This document shows, piece after piece, positions 7,042 to 14,973 of a stretch of 64,000 bases of DNA (the stretch's first letter is position 1; every line of letters begins with the position of its first letter). Both the position numbers and the translations under genes were made by a program. The DNA is from Halobaculum halobium. Lineage in GTDB: Archaea; Halobacteriota; Halobacteria; Halobacteriales; Haloferacaceae. The notes below the pieces were generated by a model that saw nothing but the letters and a program-made list of their open reading frames with translations, was not told where the DNA came from and searched no databases. The stretch is taken from assembly GCF_030127145.1 (NCBI RefSeq), contig NZ_CP126158.1, positions 310,001-374,000 of the forward strand, read 5' to 3'.

Positions 7042-8322
7042 ATGGAGCCGAGACAGGTCGCCGACCTCTCGCCCGACGAGCGGCGGGCGTTCTTCGAGCG
7101 CGACGCTGGCGTCGACGCGGTGCGTGGTGACGTGCGCGACATCGTCGAACGCGTTCGCGACGAGGGAGACGCCGCCGTCCGGGAGTTCTCTCGCGAGTTC
7201 GACGGCGTCGAGGTGGCGAACATCGACATCACCGACGAGGCCGAACGCGCGGTCGACGTCGTCGACGACGACGTGCTCGCGGCGATCCGCGAGTCGATCG
7301 CGAACGTCCGGGAGTTCCACGAGGCGCAACTCCCGGAAGACTGGACCCGGGAGTTCGACGACGGTCGCGAACTGGGGAAGCGGTATCGGCCCCTCGACCG
7401 AGTCGGAGTGTACGTCCCGGGCGGAACCGCCGCGTACCCCTCGTCGGCGATTATGGGCGTGGTGCCGGCCGAGGTGGCGGGCGTCGAACACGTCGCCGTC
7501 GTGACGCCCCCCGCCGACGAGATCAACCCCGCAACGCTGGCGGCGATCCACGAGGCCGGGGCCGACGCCGTCTACAGCGTGGGCGGCGCGCAAGGGATCG
7601 CCGCGCTTGCGTACGGCACCGAGACGGTGACGCGCGTCCGGAAGATCGTCGGGCCTGGCAACAAGTGGGTCACCGCCGCGAAGGCTGAGGTCCGCGGCGA
7701 CGCGGAGATCGACTTCCTCGCCGGCCCCTCGGAGGTGCTCGTGGTGGCCGACGAGACGGCCGATCCCGCGTCAGTCGCCGCCGACCTGATCGCGCAGGCC
7801 GAGCACGACCCGAACGCTTCGGTCGTGGCGGTGACGGACGACAGGGACACGGCGGAAGCGGTCTGCGACGAGATCAGCGCCCGAGCGCCCGAGCGCGAGC
7901 GGACCGAGACCATCGAAGCCGCGCTCGACAACGACGCATCCGGCGTGCTGGTCGCGCGGTCGATGCCCGAGGCGGTGCTGTTCGCCGAGGAGTACGCGGC
8001 CGAACACCTCTCGATCCAGGCCGACGACGACGAGGCGCTGCTCGACCGGATCTCGAACGTCGGATCGGCGTTCCTCGGGCGGTTCACGCCGGTTGCCGCC
8101 GGGGACTACGCCTCCGGTACGAACCACGTCCTCCCGACGAACGGCGGCGCGAAGGCGTTCGGCGGGCTCTCGACGGACGCGTTCCTCCGGTCGTCGACCG
8201 TCCAACGGCTTTCCCACGCGGGCCTGCGCGACCTCGCCGACACCGTGACGACGCTCGCCGAAGCAGAGGGGCTGGAGGCGCACGCGGCGAGCGTGCTGAC
8301 GCGCTTCGAGGACGAGTCGTAG
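7042..8322 (+). CDS. hisD: Histidinol dehydrogenase
   Basis: Zinc- and NAD-dependent enzyme catalysing the last two oxidations of histidine synthesis, L-histidinol to L-histidine. 426 aa, the normal family length. Visible motifs are YVPGGTAAYPSS (near 116), GAQGIAALAYGT (near 182), KIVGPGN, IDFLAGPSEVLVVAD, QAEHDPNAS with metal-binding residues, and AAEHLSIQ with the catalytic Glu/His pair. A TATA-like TTTACC at 7015-7020, 27 nt before the ATG, suggests a leaderless single-gene transcript. No other his genes are nearby, as is usual in haloarchaea. Confidence 0.97.
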   Translation: MEPRQVADLSPDERRAFFERDAGVDAVRGDVRDIVERVRDEGDAAVREFSREFDGVEVANIDITDEAERAVDVVDDDVLAAIRESIANVREFHEAQLPEDWTREFDDGRELGKRYRPLDRVGVYVPGGTAAYPSSAIMGVVPAEVAGVEHVAVVTPPADEINPATLAAIHEAGADAVYSVGGAQGIAALAYGTETVTRVRKIVGPGNKWVTAAKAEVRGDAEIDFLAGPSEVLVVADETADPASVAADLIAQAEHDPNASVVAVTDDRDTAEAVCDEISARAPERERTETIEAALDNDASGVLVARSMPEAVLFAEEYAAEHLSIQADDDEALLDRISNVGSAFLGRFTPVAAGDYASGTNHVLPTNGGAKAFGGLSTDAFLRSSTVQRLSHAGLRDLADTVTTLAEAEGLEAHAASVLTRFEDES

Positions 8323-8446
8323 CGTCGACACGGCGGGCGGTGGCGCGACCGGGCGGTGGCGAATGCGATCCGCGAGTGACGGCCTGCTCCGGACGGCCGT
8401 CTGAATCGGCGTCAAGGTTTTACCCGAGTACCCGGATCCACTACAC

Positions 8447-8815
8447 ATGAGTACTGACGCGTCCGGAGGAAGCGAGCTCGACGCCGCTGTTACGGTCACG
8501 CCGGCGGCGGCCGAGGAGGCCGTCTCGCTCATGGAGGGTGAGGGCATGGACGTGGACATCGGCGGGCTCCGGCTGTTCGTCCAACAAGGCGGTTGTGCGG
8601 GCCTCTCGTACGGGATGCGGTTCGACACCGAACCCGAGGAGGACGACAGGGTCACCGAACAGCACGGGCTGCGCGTGTTCGTCGACCCGGCGTCGATGAA
8701 CTACATCGGCGGATCGACGCTCGATTACGAGTCCGGGTTGCAGGCGGCGGGCTTCAACGTCGAGAACCCGAACATCGAGGCCGAATGCGGCTGCGGCGAG
8801 TCGTTCCGTACCTGA
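8447..8815 (+). CDS. A-type iron-sulfur carrier (HesB/IscA/ErpA family)
   Basis: Carries nascent Fe-S clusters to apoproteins in the cytoplasm. 122 aa with the three family cysteines: Cys50 in QQGGCAGLSYG, and Cys114 and Cys116 in the C-terminal CGCGESF motif. The conserved FVDPASMNYIGGSTLDY stretch lies between them. A TTTTACC element about 30 nt upstream fits a leaderless promoter. No SUF or ISC genes adjoin it; the neighbours are hisD and a CxxC protein. The exact target proteins cannot be told from sequence. Confidence 0.93.
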   Translation: MSTDASGGSELDAAVTVTPAAAEEAVSLMEGEGMDVDIGGLRLFVQQGGCAGLSYGMRFDTEPEEDDRVTEQHGLRVFVDPASMNYIGGSTLDYESGLQAAGFNVENPNIEAECGCGESFRT

Positions 8816-8929
8816 TCGGCGGCGTCACGGTCACATCCCTGCGGCGCATCGGTCCCCGTTATTGTGGGTTACCGCACGCGGGTCGGCTCGACCCAGACTG
8901 TTTAACAGCGAGCGTCGCCTCCGTCGAAT

Positions 8930-9172
8930 ATGAATCTCGACGTCGTCGAAACGGCCGCCGGCGAGCTGTACGTCGACCCGGCAGGCGGAGAGCGCGGGTC
9001 GAAGGCGCCGTTCTATCACGTGTACGCCGACGAGGCCGGTGAGACCAGGTGGGGCTACTTCTGTGGGAACTGTGAGACGGTGAACAACGCGATGGACTCG
9101 ATGGGTCGCATCGAGTGCAACGAGTGCGGGAACATCCGCAAACCAGACGAGTGGGACGCCGCACACGAGTAG
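8930..9172 (+). CDS. Haloarchaeal CxxC protein (DUF5816-like)
   Basis: An 80-aa protein with a single zinc-ribbon-like site: Cys45/Cys48 (YFCGNCET) and Cys63/Cys66 (IECNECGN). The N-terminal half has YVDPAGGERGSKAPFYHVY, which I recall from a haloarchaea-specific family (DUF5816). TTTAAC about 30 nt before the ATG suggests its own promoter. Its stop codon is the first base pairs of a 77-bp tandem repeat. Function unknown. Confidence 0.8.
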   Translation: MNLDVVETAAGELYVDPAGGERGSKAPFYHVYADEAGETRWGYFCGNCETVNNAMDSMGRIECNECGNIRKPDEWDAAHE

Positions 9173-9316
9173 CGTCGTCGAGCGACCGTCGGGAGCGAGA
9201 CGACGGCAGGCGGCGGAGCAGTCTCGTACCGCTCCGCCCAGAAAGAAAGCGTCGTCGAGCGACCGTCGGGAGCGAGACGACGGCAGGCGGCGGAGCAGTC
9301 TCGTACCGCTCCGCCC
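9171..9316 (+). repeat. 77-bp tandem direct repeat, two copies
   Basis: Copy 1 starts at 9171 and copy 2 at 9248; they match essentially exactly over about 70 nt. A degenerate third start (AGCGCGGTCGAGCG) follows at about 9325. Within each copy CGTCGTC and GACGACG form an inverted repeat around GAGCGACCGTCGGGAGCGA, so the RNA could form a hairpin. The first copy begins inside the stop codon of the upstream gene. No open frame of haloarchaeal character is present. Confidence 0.9.
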
Positions 9317-9428
9317 GGAAGGAGAGCGCGGTCGAGCGGATCGACCGGGGGAGAGCGGACGCCCCTGAAGCGGCGGTCGCCGGCTCCCTGCCGCGGCTAC
9401 TAAGTCCCGTCCGGTCGCAGCCCGGGGC

Positions 9429-10034
9429 ATGTCGACCGATCTCCTCCTGCAGTCGCCCGGCGGACTCGTCGCCGAAGCGCTGAACCGCTTCGTGACCGAT
9501 ATCACCGAGGCCCTCCCGGACATCATCGCCGGGCTCGTCTTCTTGATCCTCGCCGCCGTCGGCGTGAAGCTGATCATGACGGTCGTGCGCGCGGCGTTGC
9601 GGCGGACGGTCCCGGGTGAGTCGCCGGTGTACCGGCAGTTCGTCGCGACGATCGTCGCCGTGTTCCTGTGGTTCGGAATCGGGCTGTCGTTCCTGTCGAT
9701 CGTGGGCCTCGACGGCATCGCCACGTCGCTGGGGACCGCCGCGGGCTTTCTCGCGCTCGGCGTCTCGTACGCCACCTCGAATATGATCGCCGACGCGGTC
9801 GCCGGCGTGTACCTCCTTCGCGACCGCGACTTCAACCCCGGGGACACGGTCGATATCGGCGGCACGACCGGCGTCGTGCAGTCGATCGAACTGCGCAAGA
9901 CCCGCCTCACGGTCGACGACGACACCGTCGTGCGCGGTAACGCCGAAATCGAAAAGAAGTGGACGAAAAAGGACGACGCGACGGACAACGACGGTCCCGA
10001 CGGTGCCGACGCGGCCGCCGACAGTGCCACATAG
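9429..10034 (+). CDS. Small MscS-type mechanosensitive channel protein
   Basis: A 201-aa membrane protein with three hydrophobic segments (about 30-50, 72-92, 97-118). The last matches the MscS pore helix region (SLGTAAGFLALGVSYATSNMIADAVAGVYLL), followed by the small beta domain FNPGDTVDIGGTTGVVQSIELRKTRL with the family's GDxVxIxGxxGxVxxI pattern. It is shorter than bacterial MscS and lacks the large C-terminal alpha/beta domain, ending in an acidic tail, so it is a minimal channel. It probably helps release pressure on osmotic downshock. Single gene. Confidence 0.85.
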   Translation: MSTDLLLQSPGGLVAEALNRFVTDITEALPDIIAGLVFLILAAVGVKLIMTVVRAALRRTVPGESPVYRQFVATIVAVFLWFGIGLSFLSIVGLDGIATSLGTAAGFLALGVSYATSNMIADAVAGVYLLRDRDFNPGDTVDIGGTTGVVQSIELRKTRLTVDDDTVVRGNAEIEKKWTKKDDATDNDGPDGADAAADSAT

Positions 10035-10098
10035 TACCGTGTCACGCATTCTGCCGCGGGTTTAAATCCGATGGGGCGGTACTGGGTAGTGAGTAGTA

Positions 10099-11133
10099 AT
10101 GTTCGTCGGACACGCGCTCGTGGCGTTCGCCATCGTCGCGCTCGTCGCTCGCCGGAGCGGCCTCGCACCCGAGCGGGCGCTCACGGCCGGCGTCGTCGCG
10201 GGGGCGTTCGCCGCTGCGCCCGACGTCGACATCGGCTACGCGCTCGTCGGCGTCGCAGCCGGCGTGAGCGGGGGCGCCGGGGCGCTCGGGCTCGCCGAGT
10301 CGTTCTGGTCGACCGGTAACGTCGTCCACCGCGCCGTCACTCACTCGCTGGTGACGGCGCCCGTCGTGGCGGGTGTCGCGGCGGCGTGGGTGTACGGGCG
10401 GACGGACGCGCGAGCCATCTCGTTGGCGCTGGCGGCTGGACTCGTCGCGGTCGTCGCGACCGTCGGCGGGGCCCTCTCGGCGGTCGTGACGCTGGCGTTC
10501 GTCGCGACTGCGCTCGCGCTGGCTGCGGTCGTTCGCCGACGAACCGATCTGACGCCGCGCGCGACGTTCACGCTCGCGCTCGCCGGGCTCGTCTCACACC
10601 CGTTCGGGGACGTGCTTACCGGGGAGCCGCCGGCGCTGCTGTACCCCCTCGGCACCGAGGTGCTCTCCGCCCGCGTCGCGCTGTCGGCCGATCCGACGCT
10701 ACACCTACTGGGAGCGTTCGCGGTCGAGCTCGCGACGATCTGGGCGGCAGCAATCGTGTGGATCCGACTGCGTGCGGAGCGCGACGGACGCCTCGTCGGC
10801 ACGGATCAAACCGGACGCGTCGGTCCACGACTCCGCGACCGGCTCGATCCGCGCGCGCTCGCCGGCGCGGGCTATGCCGCGAGTGCGTTCGTCATCCCCG
10901 CGCCGACGCTGGACCTCTCGTATCCGTTCGTGTTCTCGGTGCTTGCTGTTGGCGCGGTCGCGGTCGTCCCGATTCGAATACGGCGACGGGGCAGCTGGCG
11001 CGAGCGCGGCCGGACGCCCCTGGCTCCCGAACTCGCGGCGCCGGGCGTCGAGCGCACGCTCGTCACCGCGTTGACCGCGGTGTCGCTCGCGGCCGGTGCG
11101 TACCTGCTCGCGTACCTCGCGGGAGTCGCCTGA
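10099..11133 (+). CDS. Membrane-bound metal-dependent hydrolase (YdjM/DUF457 family)
   Basis: A 344-aa membrane protein with about eight hydrophobic segments. The family's metal site is visible in FVGHALVAFA near the start, APDVDIGYAL near residue 37, and the NVVHRAVTHSLV box near residue 75 (HR..TH), with a later SHPFGDVLTG. Members are predicted metal-dependent hydrolases of unknown substrate; bacterial YdjM is LexA-regulated. A TTTAAAT element about 35 nt upstream may be the TATA box. The next two genes are also membrane proteins. Confidence 0.8.
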   Translation: MFVGHALVAFAIVALVARRSGLAPERALTAGVVAGAFAAAPDVDIGYALVGVAAGVSGGAGALGLAESFWSTGNVVHRAVTHSLVTAPVVAGVAAAWVYGRTDARAISLALAAGLVAVVATVGGALSAVVTLAFVATALALAAVVRRRTDLTPRATFTLALAGLVSHPFGDVLTGEPPALLYPLGTEVLSARVALSADPTLHLLGAFAVELATIWAAAIVWIRLRAERDGRLVGTDQTGRVGPRLRDRLDPRALAGAGYAASAFVIPAPTLDLSYPFVFSVLAVGAVAVVPIRIRRRGSWRERGRTPLAPELAAPGVERTLVTALTAVSLAAGAYLLAYLAGVA

Positions 11134-11198
11134 GGCGGTCTCTCCACTCGCGAGCGGCCGGCGGGCGAGAGGGGACCGTTTTTACTCGTCCCCGTCGC

Positions 11199-11849
11199 AT
11201 GTCCGACTCGATGACAGAGTCCAGCCTTCGCGCCGTCGTCAGCCAGCGCCGGCCGAACGCGATCTTGGGATGGACGATCCTCGCGTTCGTCACCGCGGTC
11301 GCACTGGGCGAACTGATCGGTGGTGAGCGAGTGTGGGGGGCTTTCGTTCTGGTGGTCGTCGCCATCGCGGTTGTCCCACCCGGGGCGTTTCGTGACGCGA
11401 CGGCGATGCTTCCGTGGGAAGTGATCGCGCTGGCGTCGCTGCCCGCGGTCGCTCGCGCGTTCATCGCCGGCCAGACAGTCGGCGGAGTGACGTTCTCCGG
11501 ACGGGTGACGACGTACCTCGCGGTGGCGACCGTCGCGCTGATCGTCGCCGTCGAGATGGACGTGTTCACGCCGGTCCGCATGAGCCACTCCTTCGCCGTC
11601 TTCTTCGTCACGGTGGCGACGATGGCCGCTGCGGGAGTGTGGGCCGTTGCCCGGTACGCCGCCGACACGCTCCTCGGAACGGGGTACCTGTTGGACGGTC
11701 GCTCGGAGCACGTCGTCGAGACCGCCCTGATGTGGGACTTCGTCGCCGCGACGATCGCGGGCGTGCTCGCGGGCCTGCTGTTCGAGTACTACTTCCGGCG
11801 TCGCGCCCGGGGTCGTCGTCGTGTCGACGTGGAGGTGTCGGGAGCGTGA
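11199..11849 (+). CDS. Multi-spanning membrane protein, unknown function (216 aa)
   Basis: About six hydrophobic segments (roughly 25-45, 48-65, 75-90, 100-118, 125-145, 180-200) and an Arg-rich C-terminus. I do not recognise the family with confidence. A downstream ATG at 11211 (MTESS) is an alternative start. It overlaps the next membrane protein gene by GTGA, so the two are translationally coupled and probably form or serve one complex. Charged residues inside the membrane region are few, arguing against a transporter with a clear ion path. Confidence 0.75.
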   Translation: MSDSMTESSLRAVVSQRRPNAILGWTILAFVTAVALGELIGGERVWGAFVLVVVAIAVVPPGAFRDATAMLPWEVIALASLPAVARAFIAGQTVGGVTFSGRVTTYLAVATVALIVAVEMDVFTPVRMSHSFAVFFVTVATMAAAGVWAVARYAADTLLGTGYLLDGRSEHVVETALMWDFVAATIAGVLAGLLFEYYFRRRARGRRRVDVEVSGA

Positions 11850-12520
11850 GGATCCGCGACAAACTCGGCGTGTCCGCCCGCCGACAGCGGCAGATCACGA
11901 GAGCGATGCAGACGCTGCTCCTCGTGTTTCTCGGGATCGGCATCGAACGCGGGTCGACTGGCGTCGTCGTCAACGGGGTCGTCGCGCTCGCGGTGACGTT
12001 CCTCCCGGCGGCGCTGGAACGGGAGTACGACTTACCGATGGACGCCGGGCTGACGCTGTGGATCACGTCTGCGGTGTTCCTCCACGCGCTCGGGGTTGCC
12101 GGCGTTCCCGGGGTGACGGGGAACCTCTATGCGGACGGGAGCCCGATCCCCTTCTGGGACCACATCACCCACGCGCTGTCGGCCTCGGTCGTCGCGGCCG
12201 TCGGCTACACCGTCGCCCGCGCGATCGACGAGCACTCGGAGGCGGTGTATCTCCCGCCCCGGTTCATGTTCGTGTTCATCCTGCTGTTCGTCGCCGCGTT
12301 CGGCGTGTTCTGGGAGGTGCTGGAGTTCGGGATCACCGAGATCGCCGCCGTGCTCGGGACCGGAACCGTGCTCACGCAGTACGGACTCGAGGACACTATC
12401 CTGGACCTGGTGTTCGACCTCGTCGGCGGGGTGATCGTCGCCGTCTGGGGCACCGCCCACCTCACAGACGTCGCGGGTGCCGTCACCGAACGGCTACAGG
12501 GGCGGCGCGGGACGCAGTGA
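11846..12520 (+). CDS. Multi-spanning membrane protein, coupled to upstream gene (224 aa)
   Basis: Starts at a GTG overlapping the previous stop (GTGA). About six hydrophobic segments, with an [12 protein letters not shown] motif near residue 102 and an [14 protein letters not shown] motif near residue 150. The His/Asp and Glu pairs inside helices, plus a later [13 protein letters not shown] stretch, resemble small membrane proteins annotated as YjdF/DUF2238-like, but I am not certain. The buried His, Asp and Glu suggest metal binding or proton handling. Partner of the upstream gene. Confidence 0.75.
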   Translation: MRIRDKLGVSARRQRQITRAMQTLLLVFLGIGIERGSTGVVVNGVVALAVTFLPAALEREYDLPMDAGLTLWITSAVFLHALGVAGVPGVTGNLYADGSPIPFWDHITHALSASVVAAVGYTVARAIDEHSEAVYLPPRFMFVFILLFVAAFGVFWEVLEFGITEIAAVLGTGTVLTQYGLEDTILDLVFDLVGGVIVAVWGTAHLTDVAGAVTERLQGRRGTQ

Positions 12521-12602
12521 GCGGACGCGAGGTGCACGCGGCGCGGTGAGAGGCGGGATCGCGGGTACTTTTTTCACCTCACGCGGCGAGCGATCGTGTG
12601 AG

Positions 12603-12803
12603 ATGGTCTTCAAGAAGATCACGCTGGTCGGTCGGAGCACAGAGAGTTTTGACGCGGCGACGGACGACGCCATCGACCGCGCAGAGGAGACGCTCGACGA
12701 GGTGCACTGGGTCGAGGTGACCGAGTTCGGCGTCGAGGTCGCCTCCGTAGAGGGACGAGAGTACCAGGCGGAAGTCGAGGTCGCGTTCGAACTGCAGGGC
12801 TGA
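12603..12803 (+). CDS. Dodecin
   Basis: A 66-aa flavin-binding protein that forms hollow dodecamers. In Halobacterium, dodecin stores riboflavin and protects cells from its photochemistry. The whole fold is visible: [11 protein letters not shown] strand, [17 protein letters not shown] helix, [13 protein letters not shown] with the flavin-stacking Trp near residue 36, and [11 protein letters not shown]. The ATG at 12603 is preceded by a T-rich ACTTTTTTCA about 30 nt upstream, probably its TATA element. Longer upstream frames are not part of it. Confidence 0.96.
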   Translation: MVFKKITLVGRSTESFDAATDDAIDRAEETLDEVHWVEVTEFGVEVASVEGREYQAEVEVAFELQG

Positions 12804-12817
12804 GGAGCCGACGCGGC

Positions 12818-13867
12818 TCAGCGTTCCGTGGGTCCCCCGCCGCCGTCGACCGCGTCGGCGTCGGACGCGCGGTGAGAGTCGTGAGTCGCACGCTCGTGTG
12901 AGACAGACGCCTCGTCGCGCATCGTCATCTGGGCGACGCCGCTGGTGTCGTCGAACACGAGGTGGCTGTGGGGGTAGGCGAACTCCACGTCGATGGAGTC
13001 GTCGTCTTCGAGGATGTCCCAGACGGCGGTCTGCACCTGCGAGCGGACGGTCAGCGGCTTGTACGGGTTCTTGGCCCAGTAGCGAAGGGTGAGCTCGACG
13101 CCGTGGTCCCCGAAGCTGTCGATGTAACAGGTGGGCCGTGCGGGGTACCGCGCGACGCCGATCCGGATGTCGGGCCCGCCTTCGATCACCGTCTCACAGG
13201 AGGCGGCCGCGCGTTCGATCAGCGATTGGGCGCGTTCGACGTCCGACTCGTAGGTGATGAGGACTGGCAGCGAGAGGCGCGTGCGCTCGTCCTCCGCAGA
13301 GAGGTTCGTGACTCGGTGATCGCGGATGTAGGAGTTCGGGATCACCTCGAAGGTGTTGTCGACGGTGAACACCTTCGTGTACCGGAGGGTGACGTCGTCG
13401 ACGAAGCCCCGGGTCCCGTCGGGGAGCTCGACCATGTCCCCGATCTCGAACGGCTGGTCCGCCAGCACGAACACGCCGCTGATGATCGACCCCACGATCG
13501 GCGCGAGGACGACACCGACCACCGCCGAGAACACCGTCACCGAGAGGACGATGTTCCCCAGTTCCACGCCGGCGGCGCTGAGACCGGCGGCGCCGAACAG
13601 CAGGATGACCAGCAGTCGGACTCCCCTGAGTACGACGTGGGCGACCGACTCGCGGGCGAACCGGCGGGCGACAGGTCGCCCGAGCAGGCGGAGCGCGTAC
13701 GTGGAGATGACCGTGCCGAGCGCGAGAAACAGGATGACGACGGCGATGGCGACTCCGGGAACGGCGAGCGCCGACTGATAGGCGTCAGCTATCCCGTCCA
13801 ACAGGTTCGCGACGGCCGTCGCGAGTGGCGCCGCGCTCGCGAACGCCGCGGTCGTTCCCGGGTACAT
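12818..13867 (-). CDS. MscS-type mechanosensitive ion channel
   Basis: A 349-aa channel with an N-terminal extra helix, three core transmembrane helices (about 30-55, 75-95, 105-125), the pore-lining region VGVVLAPIVGSIISGVFVLAD, the beta domain FEIGDMVELPDGTRGFVDDVTLRYTK, and the C-terminal alpha/beta domain through about residue 300. ATG 13867 (MYPGTTAAF) is chosen because the 14 upstream residues to 13909 carry no family similarity. It is one of three MscS-like genes in the window and by layout the most complete with the one at 51663. It probably guards against hypo-osmotic shock. Confidence 0.92.
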   Translation of the reverse strand: MYPGTTAAFASAAPLATAVANLLDGIADAYQSALAVPGVAIAVVILFLALGTVISTYALRLLGRPVARRFARESVAHVVLRGVRLLVILLFGAAGLSAAGVELGNIVLSVTVFSAVVGVVLAPIVGSIISGVFVLADQPFEIGDMVELPDGTRGFVDDVTLRYTKVFTVDNTFEVIPNSYIRDHRVTNLSAEDERTRLSLPVLITYESDVERAQSLIERAAASCETVIEGGPDIRIGVARYPARPTCYIDSFGDHGVELTLRYWAKNPYKPLTVRSQVQTAVWDILEDDDSIDVEFAYPHSHLVFDDTSGVAQMTMRDEASVSHERATHDSHRASDADAVDGGGGPTER

Positions 13868-13998
13868 ACCGCGGGCGTCGGTGCCGGTCCGAAAAAGCGT
13901 TCCCCTCACGCGGTCACCCGACTGCCGTCCGTGTCGCCGAACCCCGTCCGGGCGGAGTGCCCGGTACTGCTAACACGGGATCGCCCGTACTGAGGGAC

Positions 13999-14862
13999 AT
14001 GAACAGTTCAGCCGAGCACACGACGTTCCACGTCGCGACCGAGCGCGAACCCGCAAGCACCGTCATCGCGGGCTTCTCACAGTTCGGGCTCGCGGGCTTG
14101 ACCGCCGTAGATTTCCTCGTTGACCACCTCGAACTCGAACAGACGGGTCACTTACGGGCCGACGGGCTGCCCACGATCACGCCGTTCGAAAACGGGCGAC
14201 CGCGGTATCCGACGCGACTGTTCTCGCGCGACGACCTCGACGTGACGATCCTCGTTGGCGAGCTGTTGGTCCCCAACTCGCTTGCGGAACCGTTCTCGCG
14301 GGCGATCCTCGACTGGACCGAGCGCGCGAGCGTCGACGAGATCGCCGTTCTGTCAGGGGCGCCGTTTCCGCACGGCCCGGCCGAACACAACGCGTTCTAC
14401 ATCGCCAGCGACGACTACCGGGCAGTACACTTCCCCGACGACGACCCCGACACGCCGCCAGCGGACGTCCGCGAAGGCGAGCCAGTCGACGCCGACGCGA
14501 CGACTACAGCAACCACCGCCGACACGGACCACCACGGGGAGACTGTCGACGCTGCGTCCACAGGCGGTATTCGACCGATGGCGAACGGATTTCTCGACGG
14601 GACGAACGCCGCGTTGATGGCTCGGTCGATGGAGTCGGACCTCCGCGGGTGCGTGTACGTCACGCCCGTCCACGCTCAGATCCCGGACGTCGACGCGGCG
14701 GTCCGGCTCGTTGGAGCGGTCGAGGAAACGTACGGGCTCGGCGTTGACACCGGGCCACTCGAGGCGTTCGCACACCAGGTGGCCGAGCACTACCAGACCC
14801 TCGCCGACCGGCTCAAGGAACACGCTGAGGAGGAACAACCCTCCGACCGGATGTACATGTAG
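13999..14862 (+). CDS. PAC2-family proteasome assembly chaperone homologue
   Basis: A 287-aa PAC2-domain protein related to archaeal PbaA/PbaB and eukaryotic PAC2, which assist 20S proteasome assembly. Family features include the N-terminal GFSQFGLAGLTAVDFLVDHL, the LVGELLVP segment and IAVLSGAPFP. An Asp/Thr-rich insertion lies near 160-190. The C-terminus ends in RMYM, so the penultimate Tyr preceded by a hydrophobic residue is a match to the HbYX motif that docks into pockets of the proteasome alpha ring. Single gene; the function is inferred from the family and the tail. Confidence 0.82.
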   Translation: MNSSAEHTTFHVATEREPASTVIAGFSQFGLAGLTAVDFLVDHLELEQTGHLRADGLPTITPFENGRPRYPTRLFSRDDLDVTILVGELLVPNSLAEPFSRAILDWTERASVDEIAVLSGAPFPHGPAEHNAFYIASDDYRAVHFPDDDPDTPPADVREGEPVDADATTTATTADTDHHGETVDAASTGGIRPMANGFLDGTNAALMARSMESDLRGCVYVTPVHAQIPDVDAAVRLVGAVEETYGLGVDTGPLEAFAHQVAEHYQTLADRLKEHAEEEQPSDRMYM

Positions 14863-14902
14863 CTCCCGGAGGGGGCGTGTCGACCCGAGCGAGCACGGGA
14901 GA

Positions 14903-14924
14903 TACCCCGTTTCGAAAACGGGTA
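14903..14924 (+). other. Near-perfect inverted repeat upstream of trmB
   Basis: TACCC and GGGTA bracket CGTTTCGAAAACG, giving a 22-nt palindrome with one mismatch. It lies between the PAC2 gene and the trmB start and could be a terminator hairpin for the former or part of the latter's control region. Confidence 0.4.
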
Positions 14925-14925
14925 C

Positions 14926-14941
14926 TACTCGGTCGTCAGTA
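14926..14941 (+). promoter_or_regulatory. Candidate TrmB operator (TACT-N8-AGTA)
   Basis: TACT, eight bases, AGTA: a palindrome matching all but one position of the published Halobacterium TrmB site TACT-N7-8-GAGTA (here CAGTA). It starts 48 nt before the trmB ATG and abuts GTAAAACC, the likely TATA region, which would place a bound TrmB where it blocks its own promoter. Confidence 0.55.
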
Positions 14942-14973
14942 AAACCCTTACGCGCGGGTGCTAACAGGGACGT

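Noticed and set aside
9171-9316. 77-bp repeats considered as a CRISPR array
   Set aside because: The copies are direct and adjacent, with no unique spacers between them, and no cas genes are nearby.
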